A stretch of 64,000 nucleotides of DNA from Photobacterium angustum (GCF_002954615.1 NZ_MSCJ01000001.1:2170001-2234000), one strand, 5' to 3'; shown: positions 50,528-60,030, counted from the stretch's first letter. The notes: generated by a model from the letters alone, not told the origin. Translations and numbers: made by a program.

Positions 50528-51682
50528 TTAGTTATGCCATATATACATGTCATCAGGTGCAACATAGTTTTCAGGTTGAGTTTGCGGCTGTGATTGTGTC
50601 GCTGTGACATCCAACGTATTAGGATCTTGGCTCACATCAGTATTTGGCATTGTCGTTACGTTAGTATTAGTAACAGTAGAATCATCGGCGCTAATACGAC
50701 TTTCATGGCTCAATTCACGCTTAAACTCAGTATCAGATGCTGATAAATTCATACGGAAAATCACCTTATCACCTTTAATATTTACCGCATTAGCACTGTT
50801 TACTGTCGTCATCTGATTTAGCATACGCTCAAGCGTAAAAAAGTCTTCTGTTGAATTAACATTCTCAACTTCAATATTAACGCTACCTGACGCGACACCA
50901 CCTAATTCGATAGCATATTTCTGCGCTAATTGGTTTGTCACTTGATTCATCATATCGAGACTAGCTTGTACCAATGTACCGCTCGCTTTACCAGTGATAG
51001 GTTGCGTATCAGCTGCAATCGTACTAGGCTGCTGAGCATACAGCTGCCATGTTAATTCAACCTTATCTGCACCTTGTTGGTGAGCTTTTACTAACAATAA
51101 ACCACCCACATTATAACGTTGACTTGCGCTAGTGATGGGATCGATAAAACTCCCCCAAAGATCGGATACATGTACTGCTGTAACATCGTTAAAATCACCC
51201 ACAGGGAAAGTAACGGGTAGACCACGATCATTTGCAGCTTGTTTTGTATCAGCGACGAGTGCATTGGTTGATTGGTCCCATAAAATATCTCGGCTATTAC
51301 CGTTATCATCAACCATCCAAACGAGAATATTAGGACGTTGAGCGCTCCAAAAATTCGCTTTAGCTTGTGTTAATAGCTGCTTAATTTGTACCTGATCAAA
51401 CGTTAAATCTAACGTCTTTTGTCCATTATCTTGACCGTAACCAAATTGGCTCACGTAACTTGAACTGTTCGCAATTGCCTGAGCCACAACACTATTTTGG
51501 GCAATGTTCGGATTACCTGTCACTTTAACTAATACTTGCTTAAAGCCTTGCTCCCTTGCTGCTTGATCGGGGTTCTGCCCATCAGCAGGCATCACTACTT
51601 GAGCCTGATATAAATCACTGACAGTAGCCGCTTTAATAGGTAAAGCCAGTAGAGCTAAAAATAACAACGCAAATCGCAACAT
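50528..51682 (-). CDS. Exported DUF2066 protein
   Basis: A 384-residue protein with a signal peptide (LLFLALLALPIKAATV, cleavage near residue 18) and the DUF2066 domain over about residues 20-330. The C-terminus is low-complexity, rich in Asn, Thr, Gln and Pro. No catalytic motif is recognisable and the family function is unknown. Expected in the periplasm. Divergent from uraA, in the purine/pyrimidine neighbourhood as in related genomes. Confidence 0.82.
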   Translation of the reverse strand: MLRFALLFLALLALPIKAATVSDLYQAQVVMPADGQNPDQAAREQGFKQVLVKVTGNPNIAQNSVVAQAIANSSSYVSQFGYGQDNGQKTLDLTFDQVQIKQLLTQAKANFWSAQRPNILVWMVDDNGNSRDILWDQSTNALVADTKQAANDRGLPVTFPVGDFNDVTAVHVSDLWGSFIDPITSASQRYNVGGLLLVKAHQQGADKVELTWQLYAQQPSTIAADTQPITGKASGTLVQASLDMMNQVTNQLAQKYAIELGGVASGSVNIEVENVNSTEDFFTLERMLNQMTTVNSANAVNIKGDKVIFRMNLSASDTEFKRELSHESRISADDSTVTNTNVTTMPNTDVSQDPNTLDVTATQSQPQTQPENYVAPDDMYIWHN

Positions 51683-51987
51683 ATCGCACTCGTAATTTAC
51701 AAAAATAAGTCGTCAAAAAATAAAAAGATAATCAAAAAGACCTAAAGACTCATTGATATTCTGTATAGCCACGTAGTCTAAAATCAATTAGCTCTACAAT
51801 ATGTACTTTTTCCTGAACCAAAACAATACAACAAGCAAGAAACAAACCATTTGCTGAAAAATATTCTCTAGTGATAAATAGTAGTGTTTAAAAAATTAGC
51901 ATTATTTTTCTCTTAATCGACCTAGTTAATCGTTTGCTATGTGTGATAGGATTGCGCGATTTTTTTTATGACAAGGTGATTTTGAAT
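51683..51987. other. Divergent DUF2066/uraA intergenic region
   Basis: About 305 AT-rich bases holding the promoters of both genes. A CGTTTGC heptamer near 51931 resembles half of a PurR box only. Nothing else was identified. Confidence 0.4.
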
Positions 51988-53241
51988 ATGATGCAGGTAT
52001 TACAAGGTGCCCAAATGTTATTCGTTGCATTTGGCGCACTCGTTCTAGTCCCATTACTTACGGGGCTTGATCCTAGCGTAGCCCTATTCGGCGCTGGTAT
52101 AGGAACCCTCCTTTTTCAACTTGTCACAAAACGTTCTGTTCCTATCTTCCTTGCATCATCTTTTGCTTTTATCGCCCCTATTATGTATGGCATTCAAACG
52201 TGGGGAATCGCAAGTACTATGGGCGGCCTAATGATGGCTGGTATTGTCTACGTCATTATGGGAGTTATTATCAAAATACGTGGCGTTGGCTTTATTCACA
52301 AATTGCTTCCTCCCGTTGTCGTCGGCCCTGTTATTATGGTGATCGGCTTAGGTTTAGCGCCTGCAGCCGTCAATATGGCAGTAGGTAAAACGGGGGATGG
52401 CGGCGTACAGTTGATTGCTCACGATACCGCGCTATGGATTTCAGCCATTTCGTTAATCGTCACGATTGGCTTAAGTGTCTTTGCTAAAGGTATATTAAAG
52501 CTTGTCCCTATCGTCGGTGGTATAACAGCAGGTTATATTACAAGTCTTGCCTTTGGTGTGGTTGACTTTACGCCTGTTCATAATGCAAGTTGGTTAGCGC
52601 TTCCTAACTTTACCTTTCCTGAATTTAATATTAACGCTGTACTCTTTATGATCCCTGTTGCTATCGCGCCAGCGGTAGAACACGTAGGTGATATGCTGGC
52701 AATCTCGAATGTGACAGGAAAAGATTACCTAAAAAAGCCTGGCTTACACCGCACTATGGCGGGTGATGGTATCGCCACCATTGCCGCATCACTTGTTGGC
52801 GCTCCACCAAATACGACTTACTCAGAAGTAACGGGGGCGGTAATGTTAACGAAAGCCTTTAATCCTGTGATCATGACATGGGCTGCGATAACAGCATTGG
52901 TATTAGCGTTTGTCGGTAAATTAGGCGCCGTATTACAAACGATTCCAGCACCAGTGATGGGCGGTATCATGATCTTACTATTTGGCTCTATCGCAACTGT
53001 TGGCTTAAATACGTTGATCAAAAATCAAGTCGATTTACATAAAGCGCGTAACTTGGTGATCGTCGCTGTGACATTGGTTTTTGGTATTGGTGGGATGGCT
53101 TTTGGTATTGGTGAATTTAGCCTACAAGGCGTGAGCTTATGCGGTATTGTTGCAATTGTACTCAACCTGATTTTACCTAAAGACTTGGGCGAAAATAATG
53201 TAGTAGACAATGCTCAAATCGAAGATACCGAATACTTATAA
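51988..53241 (+). CDS. uraA: Uracil permease (NCS2 family)
   Basis: A 417-residue uracil:proton symporter of the NCS2 family with about twelve to fourteen membrane segments. The region around IAPAVEHVGDMLAIS carries the conserved Glu of TM8, and GAPPNTTYSEVTGAV the TM10 signature. The frame opens at 51934, but the ATG at 51988 follows AAGGTG and is preferred, leaving a shorter N-terminus than E. coli UraA. Convergent with upp, which converts the imported uracil to UMP. Confidence 0.93.
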   Translation: MMQVLQGAQMLFVAFGALVLVPLLTGLDPSVALFGAGIGTLLFQLVTKRSVPIFLASSFAFIAPIMYGIQTWGIASTMGGLMMAGIVYVIMGVIIKIRGVGFIHKLLPPVVVGPVIMVIGLGLAPAAVNMAVGKTGDGGVQLIAHDTALWISAISLIVTIGLSVFAKGILKLVPIVGGITAGYITSLAFGVVDFTPVHNASWLALPNFTFPEFNINAVLFMIPVAIAPAVEHVGDMLAISNVTGKDYLKKPGLHRTMAGDGIATIAASLVGAPPNTTYSEVTGAVMLTKAFNPVIMTWAAITALVLAFVGKLGAVLQTIPAPVMGGIMILLFGSIATVGLNTLIKNQVDLHKARNLVIVAVTLVFGIGGMAFGIGEFSLQGVSLCGIVAIVLNLILPKDLGENNVVDNAQIEDTEYL

Positions 53242-53275
53242 TTGCTTATCTTAACGTTTAGCACTTTTCAGAAAT

Positions 53276-53308
53276 AAAAAACCGGACGTAATGTCCGGTT
53301 TTATTTTA
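53276..53308. terminator. Bidirectional terminator between uraA and upp
   Basis: Stem AAAACCGGAC/GTCCGGTTTT with A and T tracts on both sides, between convergent genes. Confidence 0.92.
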
Positions 53309-53322
53309 ATCTTGTTTACTAA

Positions 53323-53949
53323 TTACTTAGTACCGAAGATTTTATCACCTGCATCGCCTAGACCAGGAACGATGTAGCCTTTATCGTTTAGCTTCTCATC
53401 AATTGCAGCTGTGTATAGCTCAACATCTGGGTGTGCTTTCTCTAATGCAGCAATACCTTCTGGTGCCGCAACTAACACTAGTACTTTAAATTGCGTACAA
53501 CCGTGCTCTTTTAATAGATCTAGTGTGGCAATCATAGAGCCACCCGTTGCTAGCATAGGGTCAACAACAAGCGCAATACGCTCATCGATATTCGATGCTA
53601 GCTTGTTGAAGTATGGCACAGGCTCAAGCGTTTCTTCATCACGGTAGATACCAACAACGCTGATACGTGCACTTGGCATATGCTCAAGTACACCATCCAT
53701 CATACCTAGACCTGCACGAAGAATTGGCACTACAGTTACTTTTTTACCTTTGATCTGGTCAATTTCTACTGGACCATTCCAACCTTCAATCGTAACTTTT
53801 TCTGTCTCGAAGTCTGAAGTCGCTTCATATGTCAGTAGGCTACCAACTTCAGTTGCTAACTCACGGAAACGCTTAGTGCTGATGTCACCTTCGCGCATAA
53901 GACCAATCTTATGTTTAACCAGTGGGTGTTTTACCTCAACAACTTTCAT
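53323..53949 (-). CDS. upp: Uracil phosphoribosyltransferase
   Basis: A 208-residue pyrimidine salvage enzyme making UMP from uracil and PRPP. PRPP loop [15 protein letters not shown] near residue 130, uracil-binding [13 protein letters not shown] at the C-terminus. The ATG at 53949 follows AGGAG and gives E. coli's exact length. Divergent from purM. In E. coli upp and uraA form one operon; here they are convergent. Confidence 0.97.
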   Translation of the reverse strand: MKVVEVKHPLVKHKIGLMREGDISTKRFRELATEVGSLLTYEATSDFETEKVTIEGWNGPVEIDQIKGKKVTVVPILRAGLGMMDGVLEHMPSARISVVGIYRDEETLEPVPYFNKLASNIDERIALVVDPMLATGGSMIATLDLLKEHGCTQFKVLVLVAAPEGIAALEKAHPDVELYTAAIDEKLNDKGYIVPGLGDAGDKIFGTK

Positions 53950-54062
53950 CTCTGACTCCTGAGCAAATAAAAAATAAAATCGCATCATTATATACTAAGC
54001 CAAACGATTGCAGATAGTAGTAAACGTTTAACTGTTTACTTAGTATCCAGCTAAAAAAATTG

Positions 54063-54078
54063 ACGCAAACGTTTTCCT
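54063..54078 (+). promoter_or_regulatory. PurR operator upstream of purM
   Basis: The 16 bases ACGCAAACGTTTTCCT match the PurR consensus ACGCAAACGTTTTCNT at every fixed position. The site lies 64 bases before the purM start, in the upp/purM divergent region. PurR with hypoxanthine or guanine should repress purMN. Confidence 0.92.
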
Positions 54079-54141
54079 TTAGGCAGTGACTGCTGTTATC
54101 ATGTATCCGCTTTTTTACTTTAATACGTTGAGGGATCATCT

Positions 54142-55182
54142 GTGAGCGACAAAAACTCTTCTCTTAGTTACAAAGATGCTGGTGTTGATATCGATGCCGG
54201 TAATGCATTAGTAGACCGTATTAAAGGGGTGGTAAAACGTACTCATCGCCCAGAAGTTATGGGGGGAATTGGTGGTTTTGGTGCACTTTGTTCACTACCA
54301 ACCAAATATAAAGAGCCCGTTTTAGTTTCAGGCACGGATGGTGTAGGAACTAAACTTCGCTTGGCTATGGATTTAAATCAACACGATTCAATCGGTATCG
54401 ATCTGGTTGCTATGTGTGTTAACGACCTTATTGTTCAAGGTGCTGAACCTTTGTTCTTCCTTGATTACTACGCAACCGGTAAGTTAGATATTGATACAGC
54501 AGCAAGTGTCGTAACAGGTATTGGCGAAGGCTGTATCCAATCAGGTTGTGCTTTAATTGGTGGTGAAACCGCTGAAATGCCGGGTATGTACCACGGTGAA
54601 GATTACGACGTAGCTGGTTTCTGCGTTGGTGTTGTTGAAAAAGCAGACATCATCGATGGTTCAAAAGTAACTGCTGGTGATGCACTTATCGCTGTAGGTT
54701 CAAGCGGCCCACACTCAAACGGTTATTCATTAGTGCGTAAAATCATTGACGTTTCCAATGCCGATTTGAATGAAGAATTAGAAGGTAAAACACTTTCTGA
54801 ACATCTATTAACGCCAACCAAAATTTACGTTAAATCAACGCTAAAAATGATGGAAAGCTGTGACGTACATGCTATTTCACACATTACAGGCGGTGGTTTC
54901 TGGGAAAATATTCCACGTGTACTTCCAAAAGGTACAAAAGCGGTTGTAAATGGTGCGAGCTGGCAATGGCCTGCAATCTTCAACTGGCTACAAACTGCAG
55001 GTAATGTAGAAACTTACGAAATGTACCGTACGTTTAACTGTGGTGTTGGCCTTGTGATTGCCCTTCCACAAGATCAAGCACAACAAGCCATTGATATCCT
55101 AAATGCTGAAGGCGAAAACGCATGGCTACTAGGTGAAATTGCAAACGCTGCTGATAACGAAGAGCAAGTCGAGATCAAATAA
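54142..55182 (+). CDS. purM: Phosphoribosylformylglycinamidine cyclo-ligase (AIR synthetase)
   Basis: A 346-residue purine biosynthesis enzyme (step 5) that closes the imidazole ring with ATP. Family features [52 protein letters not shown] and [15 protein letters not shown] start at 54142 follows GAGGGA. Under a PurR box and followed by purN. Confidence 0.97.
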   Translation: MSDKNSSLSYKDAGVDIDAGNALVDRIKGVVKRTHRPEVMGGIGGFGALCSLPTKYKEPVLVSGTDGVGTKLRLAMDLNQHDSIGIDLVAMCVNDLIVQGAEPLFFLDYYATGKLDIDTAASVVTGIGEGCIQSGCALIGGETAEMPGMYHGEDYDVAGFCVGVVEKADIIDGSKVTAGDALIAVGSSGPHSNGYSLVRKIIDVSNADLNEELEGKTLSEHLLTPTKIYVKSTLKMMESCDVHAISHITGGGFWENIPRVLPKGTKAVVNGASWQWPAIFNWLQTAGNVETYEMYRTFNCGVGLVIALPQDQAQQAIDILNAEGENAWLLGEIANAADNEEQVEIK

Positions 55183-55202
55183 CTCTCAACAGTGCTAACT
55201 CG

Positions 55203-55234
55203 CAAAAAGAATGAGGACACTATGTCCTCATTCT
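55203..55234 (-). terminator. Reverse-facing terminator-like hairpin between purM and purN
   Basis: Perfect 12-base-pair stem (55208-55219 with 55223-55234) and a three-base loop. The T run (TTTTTG) follows it only on the minus strand, so it would stop antisense transcripts from the purN side. On the plus strand it is a hairpin without a T tail and may act in mRNA stability. Confidence 0.6.
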
Positions 55235-55320
55235 GCTATCTATACATCGATAGCCTTTAAAAATGTATTAGTTTAGTCATGACACATCTCCAGCTTACAA
55301 CACAATGGTAGTCCCAGATT

Positions 55321-55956
55321 ATGAAAAATATCGTTGTCCTCATTTCAGGTAGCGGAAGCAACCTACAAGCCATTTTTGAAGCCCAAATCCCCAACGCAAA
55401 AGTTGTTGCTGTTTTTTCTAATAAAAAAGAAGCTTACGGTTTAGAGCGTGCGAAACAATTTGGCGCTGCTGATCATTTTCTTGATCCAAAATCATTTGAA
55501 TCTCGTGAAGCTTTCGATGATGAATTAATGAAACAAATAGATGAATACCAACCTGATATTATTGTGCTAGCAGGCTATATGCGTATTCTAAGTAAAGCGT
55601 TTGTTCTTCATTACTTGGGGAAAATGGTAAATATCCACCCCTCTCTATTGCCTAAATATCCAGGTCTACACACCCACCAGCGTGCTATTGATGCATCAGA
55701 TAAAGAGCACGGAACCAGTGTTCACTTTGTCACAGAAGAATTAGATGGCGGGCCTGTAGTACTGCAAGCTAAAGTTCCCGTTTTTGAGGATGATAATGCC
55801 GATATTCTCGCTTCACGCGTGCTAACACAAGAACACGGCATTTATCCAATTGTCGTAAAATGGTTAGCCGATGAACGCTTAACCATGAAAAATCGAAAAG
55901 CATATTTAGATGGTTTAGAACTTGGTGCTCATGGCTACGCAGCCGAAGATAGTTAA
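55321..55956 (+). CDS. purN: Phosphoribosylglycinamide formyltransferase (GART)
   Basis: A 211-residue enzyme transferring a formyl group from 10-formyl-THF to GAR (purine step 3). Catalytic Asn/His/Asp pattern in VNIHPSLLPKYPGLHTHQRA and TSVHFVTEELDGGPV. Separated from purM by 138 bases, more than in E. coli, so an internal promoter is possible. Confidence 0.96.
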   Translation: MKNIVVLISGSGSNLQAIFEAQIPNAKVVAVFSNKKEAYGLERAKQFGAADHFLDPKSFESREAFDDELMKQIDEYQPDIIVLAGYMRILSKAFVLHYLGKMVNIHPSLLPKYPGLHTHQRAIDASDKEHGTSVHFVTEELDGGPVVLQAKVPVFEDDNADILASRVLTQEHGIYPIVVKWLADERLTMKNRKAYLDGLELGAHGYAAEDS

Positions 55957-55983
55957 ATAAAGACACAATATTGAGATCAAACA

Positions 55984-56020
55984 TGCTGAAGTATACTGAG
56001 TATGCTTCAGTATTTTTTAA
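55984..56020 (+). terminator. Intrinsic terminator of purN
   Basis: Stem CTGAAGTATA/TATGCTTCAG (one G-U pair) followed by TATTTTTT. Confidence 0.88.
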
Positions 56021-56114
56021 ATTCACATCAAATACCTAAATAGCAATATCGGTCAGGTAATGATTACGCTTCGGTTTTATAATTTTCTCACAATAAAACC
56101 AAGAGTATAAATAT

Positions 56115-57269
56115 ATGCCAATCAGTCCACTTCTAAAGTCAGAAATTAACACAGCTCGCCACGATGGTATCGTTGCAACAATTTCAAGGTTTAATGGAAC
56201 GCCTCCTCTAGATAAATTAAAGGATAGATTTAAAGACATTTTAATTGCGAATCCTTGGATTGGAGCGAAACTAATAAGCACTAATGATGATGAAATTGCA
56301 TGTCAAACACCAGAAATAGTTAATGATATTTCCCCATTTTTAGAGTTCTTTGATATAAAAGATTTATTGAATGAAAACGCAAACATTAATAATCTTATTG
56401 AAATTATCGATAATAGCCAAGACAAAGAGATAATTAATAAACTTTATCCATTACCGACAAAAGAATGTATTAACACTGACAATCCATTAATAAAATTTAG
56501 TCTCATTGAAGATAAAAAGGAAAAAGAGTTTGCGATTATCTATTCAATGAATCATATTATTGGTGATGGAACGAGCTATTATCAGCTATTAAGTTTATTA
56601 AGCTTTGATGAAGAAATTAAACCTTTTAACTTTGAGAGGAAATTACAGTTTTCCAGAATCGAAGGAGAGGTTAATAAATTCACATCCATAGAAAAGAAAA
56701 CGTTTGTGAAAAAGATAAACTTAGAATTAATTAATAAATTAAAAGATGAAACTAACGAAAACTTGCACGGTGAATGGGTGTCTACTCATGATATTATTAA
56801 TTCATTATTTTTTAATTCAGTAAAACCAGATCTAGCCATATTTCCGGTAAATGCGAGACCTCATATCAATTACCTTGATGAGACGGATGTTGGAAATTAT
56901 ATCAAACCAATAATTATCAGTACTGAAAGCACTCTGACGGCTCAAGATATACGTCATGCAATCAATAAATTTAGACGAACACCTGAAGATAATGATGCTT
57001 GTATAACTGTTTTAAGTCAGCCGAAAGCCCAATCTACTAAAGCAGTACTGACAAGTTGGGTACAAAATTATAAACAACTCTCATTGGGTTCTGAATGCTC
57101 TTACGTCGCTCATTACCCTGTCAAACCTAGTTACTTACATGGCGATTCGATCGATGGTTTAGATCATCTCGCTGTTTTATTCTGCTTAAACGCATCAACT
57201 TGGCTATTAGCAGGAATGACAACAAACTTAACCTGGCTTGAAGGTAATATTCTATTCGATAATGAATAG
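56115..57269 (+). CDS. Condensation/BAHD-like acyltransferase, orphan
   Basis: A 384-residue protein I cannot name. It has the acyltransferase signature MNHIIGDGTSYY, that is HxxxDG with His147, Asp151 and Gly152, as in the chloramphenicol acetyltransferase/condensation-domain superfamily. The usual first His of HHxxxDG is Asn. A second, weaker family-like region (GSECSYVAHYPV, then AGMTTNLTW) lies near the C-terminus. No signal peptide or carrier protein domain, so it would act in the cytoplasm on an acyl-CoA or acyl-ACP. The coding sequence is clearly more AT-rich than its neighbours (one 60-base sample is about 28% GC), suggesting transfer. Weak Shine-Dalgarno. Acceptor unknown. Confidence 0.7.
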   Translation: MPISPLLKSEINTARHDGIVATISRFNGTPPLDKLKDRFKDILIANPWIGAKLISTNDDEIACQTPEIVNDISPFLEFFDIKDLLNENANINNLIEIIDNSQDKEIINKLYPLPTKECINTDNPLIKFSLIEDKKEKEFAIIYSMNHIIGDGTSYYQLLSLLSFDEEIKPFNFERKLQFSRIEGEVNKFTSIEKKTFVKKINLELINKLKDETNENLHGEWVSTHDIINSLFFNSVKPDLAIFPVNARPHINYLDETDVGNYIKPIIISTESTLTAQDIRHAINKFRRTPEDNDACITVLSQPKAQSTKAVLTSWVQNYKQLSLGSECSYVAHYPVKPSYLHGDSIDGLDHLAVLFCLNASTWLLAGMTTNLTWLEGNILFDNE

Positions 57270-57340
57270 CCTTATTTTGTCTTTCTTTATGATTGTTATA
57301 CTTATTTTAGTATTAACTTTATACTAACCCTATGTGTTAT

Positions 57341-58228
57341 TTAAGGATTAATTTTACTATATACAGGTATACAGATTTTTGTAATTAATTCCGTTTCAGG
57401 AACGATAAGCGGAGAGTTAATATGTTCGAAAAGAATGGGGGCTGATATCGGCTCCCATTGTGTTTTTGGTAACCACTCAGTAAGAACATTAGTAATCGCA
57501 TGAACAAAACCATAAACTTCTCTTTGTCCTACATAAGTAACAACAGCAAAATCTCCTCTTGAAATAGTTCCTGAAAATATACCAAGCTCATTGGGTAAGA
57601 CTTTACAATTAATAGCAATGGCAATATCACATCGATAATCAGATCCATCGCTCTCTAAGGGATTTGCATATGGAATAGTAATAAATGGTGTCGATTTAAT
57701 GCTCGTTTCACTATGAAAATTATTTTCTACCAACCATGAAACTAATATATCAAAAGTTTTCATACCTTCCAGATATTCACCCTTGTGGGTGATCATTACA
57801 CATTCCCTACTCGGGTATTCTTCTACTTTAATTTCATACTTCTTTTCTCTCACAGGTATCCGAATATTAAATCTATGCCCCCAACTTGACCATTGAGGTT
57901 TCTTTCTAAACTCTGTTGGCGTTTGATCAAATAACCTAACAAATGCACGAGTAAATGCTTCAGGGCTTTCGAACCCAGCTGAAAGCGCGATATCTATTAT
58001 TTTTAGTTCTTTAAAATAAACCAATTCGAAAGAAGCACGACGTAATCGAGAAAGTAATATATAACGATGAGGAGTAACGCCAACCATAGATTTAAATACG
58101 CGTTGAAAATGATACTTTGAAAGTCTTGCAACATCACTTAGCTCTTGCAGAGAGTATTTTTTATTAGGTTCACTGTCAATTAAATAACAAACCAAACTCA
58201 GTCTCTCTTCAATTACATTTTTTTTCAT
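57341..58228 (-). CDS. AraC-family regulator with GyrI-like effector domain
   Basis: A 295-residue transcription regulator of the Rob/SoxS-like type. The AraC DNA-binding domain is N-terminal (residues about 8-108: LQELSDVARLSKYHFQRVFK first helix-turn-helix, IIDIALSAGFESPEAFTRAF second). The GyrI-like small-molecule-binding domain is C-terminal (about 125-290). Such proteins sense lipophilic or cationic compounds and activate efflux or stress genes. AT-rich like the adjacent acyltransferase gene, with which it is convergent. No target operator could be defined. Confidence 0.88.
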   Translation of the reverse strand: MKKNVIEERLSLVCYLIDSEPNKKYSLQELSDVARLSKYHFQRVFKSMVGVTPHRYILLSRLRRASFELVYFKELKIIDIALSAGFESPEAFTRAFVRLFDQTPTEFRKKPQWSSWGHRFNIRIPVREKKYEIKVEEYPSRECVMITHKGEYLEGMKTFDILVSWLVENNFHSETSIKSTPFITIPYANPLESDGSDYRCDIAIAINCKVLPNELGIFSGTISRGDFAVVTYVGQREVYGFVHAITNVLTEWLPKTQWEPISAPILFEHINSPLIVPETELITKICIPVYSKINP

Positions 58229-58428
58229 AGCAAACCTAAATATCTAATAACAAGAATATTACATATTTTATCACAAAAATTCGTTTATATTTTTAATAAA
58301 AGCTTTAACTCAACGTTTAAATAAAACCTACTATTCAATAAATATATTTAATCCGTCACAGAATAAAAAGTTAGGAGTATAACTATGGCTTGTTTTTTGT
58401 ACTTGCCTTTCGAGATAATGTTAACAAT

Positions 58429-58455
58429 AAAAAAGGCGATCATCTGATCGCCCTT
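58429..58455 (-). terminator. Intrinsic terminator of gmhA-yafJ
   Basis: Stem GGCGATCA/TGATCGCC followed by TTTTTTATTG on the minus strand. Confidence 0.9.
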
Positions 58456-58500
58456 TCCTTTATCAGCCAAATTGTTATAACCGTTCGATCTTACATCAAC

Positions 58501-59286
58501 TTATTCAGTCGCCAATTGATTAAATACAGGCTCACCAAAATGGAACACAATAAATTCACCAATTGCCATTTTGTGCCAACTTTCATCATTGGTTAACGGC
58601 TGAGTAGCAATAACCGTCACCACATCCTTAGGTGTCGTTTCTTGCTGAAAGTCAATCGTGACATCTTCATCAATTAATGAAGCTTGACCAAATGGTGCTC
58701 GACGCGTGATCCAATGCAAATTATTGGTACAATAGGTTAGTACGTACTCACCATTGCTTAATAGCATATTGTAAACGCCAAGCTGACGTAACTGATTACA
58801 ACACTGGGCAAAGTAGCTAAATACCGGATTTAAATCGTCAGGCAATTCTGGAAACTTCGATTCAAGTTGATTGAGCAACCAACAGAAAGCAATTTCACTG
58901 TCTGTATCACCTACCGCTTTATGCCTGCCAGTTTCTAAACTCTCATAGCCCGTTAACTGACCATTATGCGCAAACGTCCAATAATTTCCCCAAAGCTCAC
59001 GGGTAAATGGATGGGTGTTTTCTAAGTTCACACCACCACGGTTAGCTTGGCGAATATGGCTCACTACTGCCCGACTCTTTATCGGATATTGTTGTACTAA
59101 TTCAGCAATACGAGACTGACAGCTTGGATTCGGATCTTTAAAGGTTCGAAAACCTTTACCTTCATAAAACGTAATGCCCCAACCATCGCGATGAGGACCA
59201 GTATTGCCTCCTCGCTGCATTAATCCAGTAAAACTAAAGCAAATATCTGTTGGCACATTTGCGCTCATGCCTAGCAATTCACACAT
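58501..59286 (-). CDS. yafJ: Class II glutamine amidotransferase YafJ
   Basis: A 261-residue N-terminal-nucleophile glutaminase-like protein. Cys2 (MCELLGMSANVP) becomes the catalytic residue after Met removal. HRDGWGITFYEG, SHIRQANRGGVNLENTHPF and TFAHNGQLTGY are class II amidotransferase motifs. No synthase partner domain is present and the substrate is unknown. It lies 63 bases downstream of gmhA without a terminator, the same pairing as in E. coli. AAAGGAA precedes the ATG. Confidence 0.92.
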   Translation of the reverse strand: MCELLGMSANVPTDICFSFTGLMQRGGNTGPHRDGWGITFYEGKGFRTFKDPNPSCQSRIAELVQQYPIKSRAVVSHIRQANRGGVNLENTHPFTRELWGNYWTFAHNGQLTGYESLETGRHKAVGDTDSEIAFCWLLNQLESKFPELPDDLNPVFSYFAQCCNQLRQLGVYNMLLSNGEYVLTYCTNNLHWITRRAPFGQASLIDEDVTIDFQQETTPKDVVTVIATQPLTNDESWHKMAIGEFIVFHFGEPVFNQLATE

Positions 59287-59349
59287 TTTCCTTTATGCCC
59301 TTTTATTATTAATTAACGATACTTATCAATAGCCAGAATGACCTAAGGC

Positions 59350-59931
59350 TTATTCTGCTGCCATTTCCTTTTCAACTAGCATAATTAAAATATGAATAAT
59401 CTTAATATGAATTTCTTGAATGCGATCCGCATAACCAAAGTGGGGAACACGGATTTCAACATCCGCCAAGCCAGCCATTTTACCGCCATCTTTACCGGTT
59501 AAGGCAATCGTCTTCATGCCTTTAGCTTTTGCAGCTTCAATCGCCTTTAAAATATTGCCTGAATTACCAGAAGTAGACAAACCAAACAATACATCACCTT
59601 TAGCGCCAACAGCTTCTAAATAGCGTGAAAATACGTATTCATAGCCGAAGTCATTACTTACACACGATAAGTGGCTTGGATCAGAAATCGCGATACCAGG
59701 ATAACCAGGACGGTTTTCACGGTAACGACCTGTTAGTTCTTCAGCAAAGTGCATTGCATCACAATGTGAGCCACCGTTACCACAAGACAGTACTTTACCA
59801 CCTTGTTTAAAGGAATCTGCCAATAGCTTTGCTGCCGCTTCAATATCTGCAAGGTTTTTATCATCACTTAAAAAGCGATTTAGTACATCAGCTGCATCTG
59901 TTAGTTCAGCGCGGATCAGATCCTGATACAT
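59350..59931 (-). CDS. gmhA: Sedoheptulose-7-phosphate isomerase
   Basis: A 193-residue SIS-domain enzyme that makes D-glycero-D-manno-heptose-7-phosphate for the LPS inner core. [21 protein letters not shown] (zinc and substrate residues) and [11 protein letters not shown] (SIS motif) are intact. With kdsA it supplies inner core sugars. First gene of the gmhA-yafJ unit. Confidence 0.97.
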   Translation of the reverse strand: MYQDLIRAELTDAADVLNRFLSDDKNLADIEAAAKLLADSFKQGGKVLSCGNGGSHCDAMHFAEELTGRYRENRPGYPGIAISDPSHLSCVSNDFGYEYVFSRYLEAVGAKGDVLFGLSTSGNSGNILKAIEAAKAKGMKTIALTGKDGGKMAGLADVEIRVPHFGYADRIQEIHIKIIHILIMLVEKEMAAE

Positions 59932-59959
59932 AAGCGATTCTCTCTATTATTCTTTAGAT

Positions 59960-59995
59960 ACAAATCAAGCGGGTAAAGACCCGCTTGATGTTTTA
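59960..59995 (-). terminator. Intrinsic terminator of the SulP transporter gene
   Basis: Perfect 11-base-pair stem ATCAAGCGGGT/ACCCGCTTGAT with loop AAAG, and a short T-rich tail on the minus strand. Confidence 0.78.
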
Positions 59996-60030
59996 AATAC
60001 ACCGTTATTCGCAGTTTACATACAAATAAC

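Noticed and set aside
51923..51938. PurR box upstream of uraA
   Set aside because: Only the CGTTTGC half is present; the other half and flanks do not match.
57308..57328. Terminator between the acyltransferase and AraC-family genes
   Set aside because: The 7-bp inverted repeat is entirely AT and lacks a GC core, so it is too weak to call.
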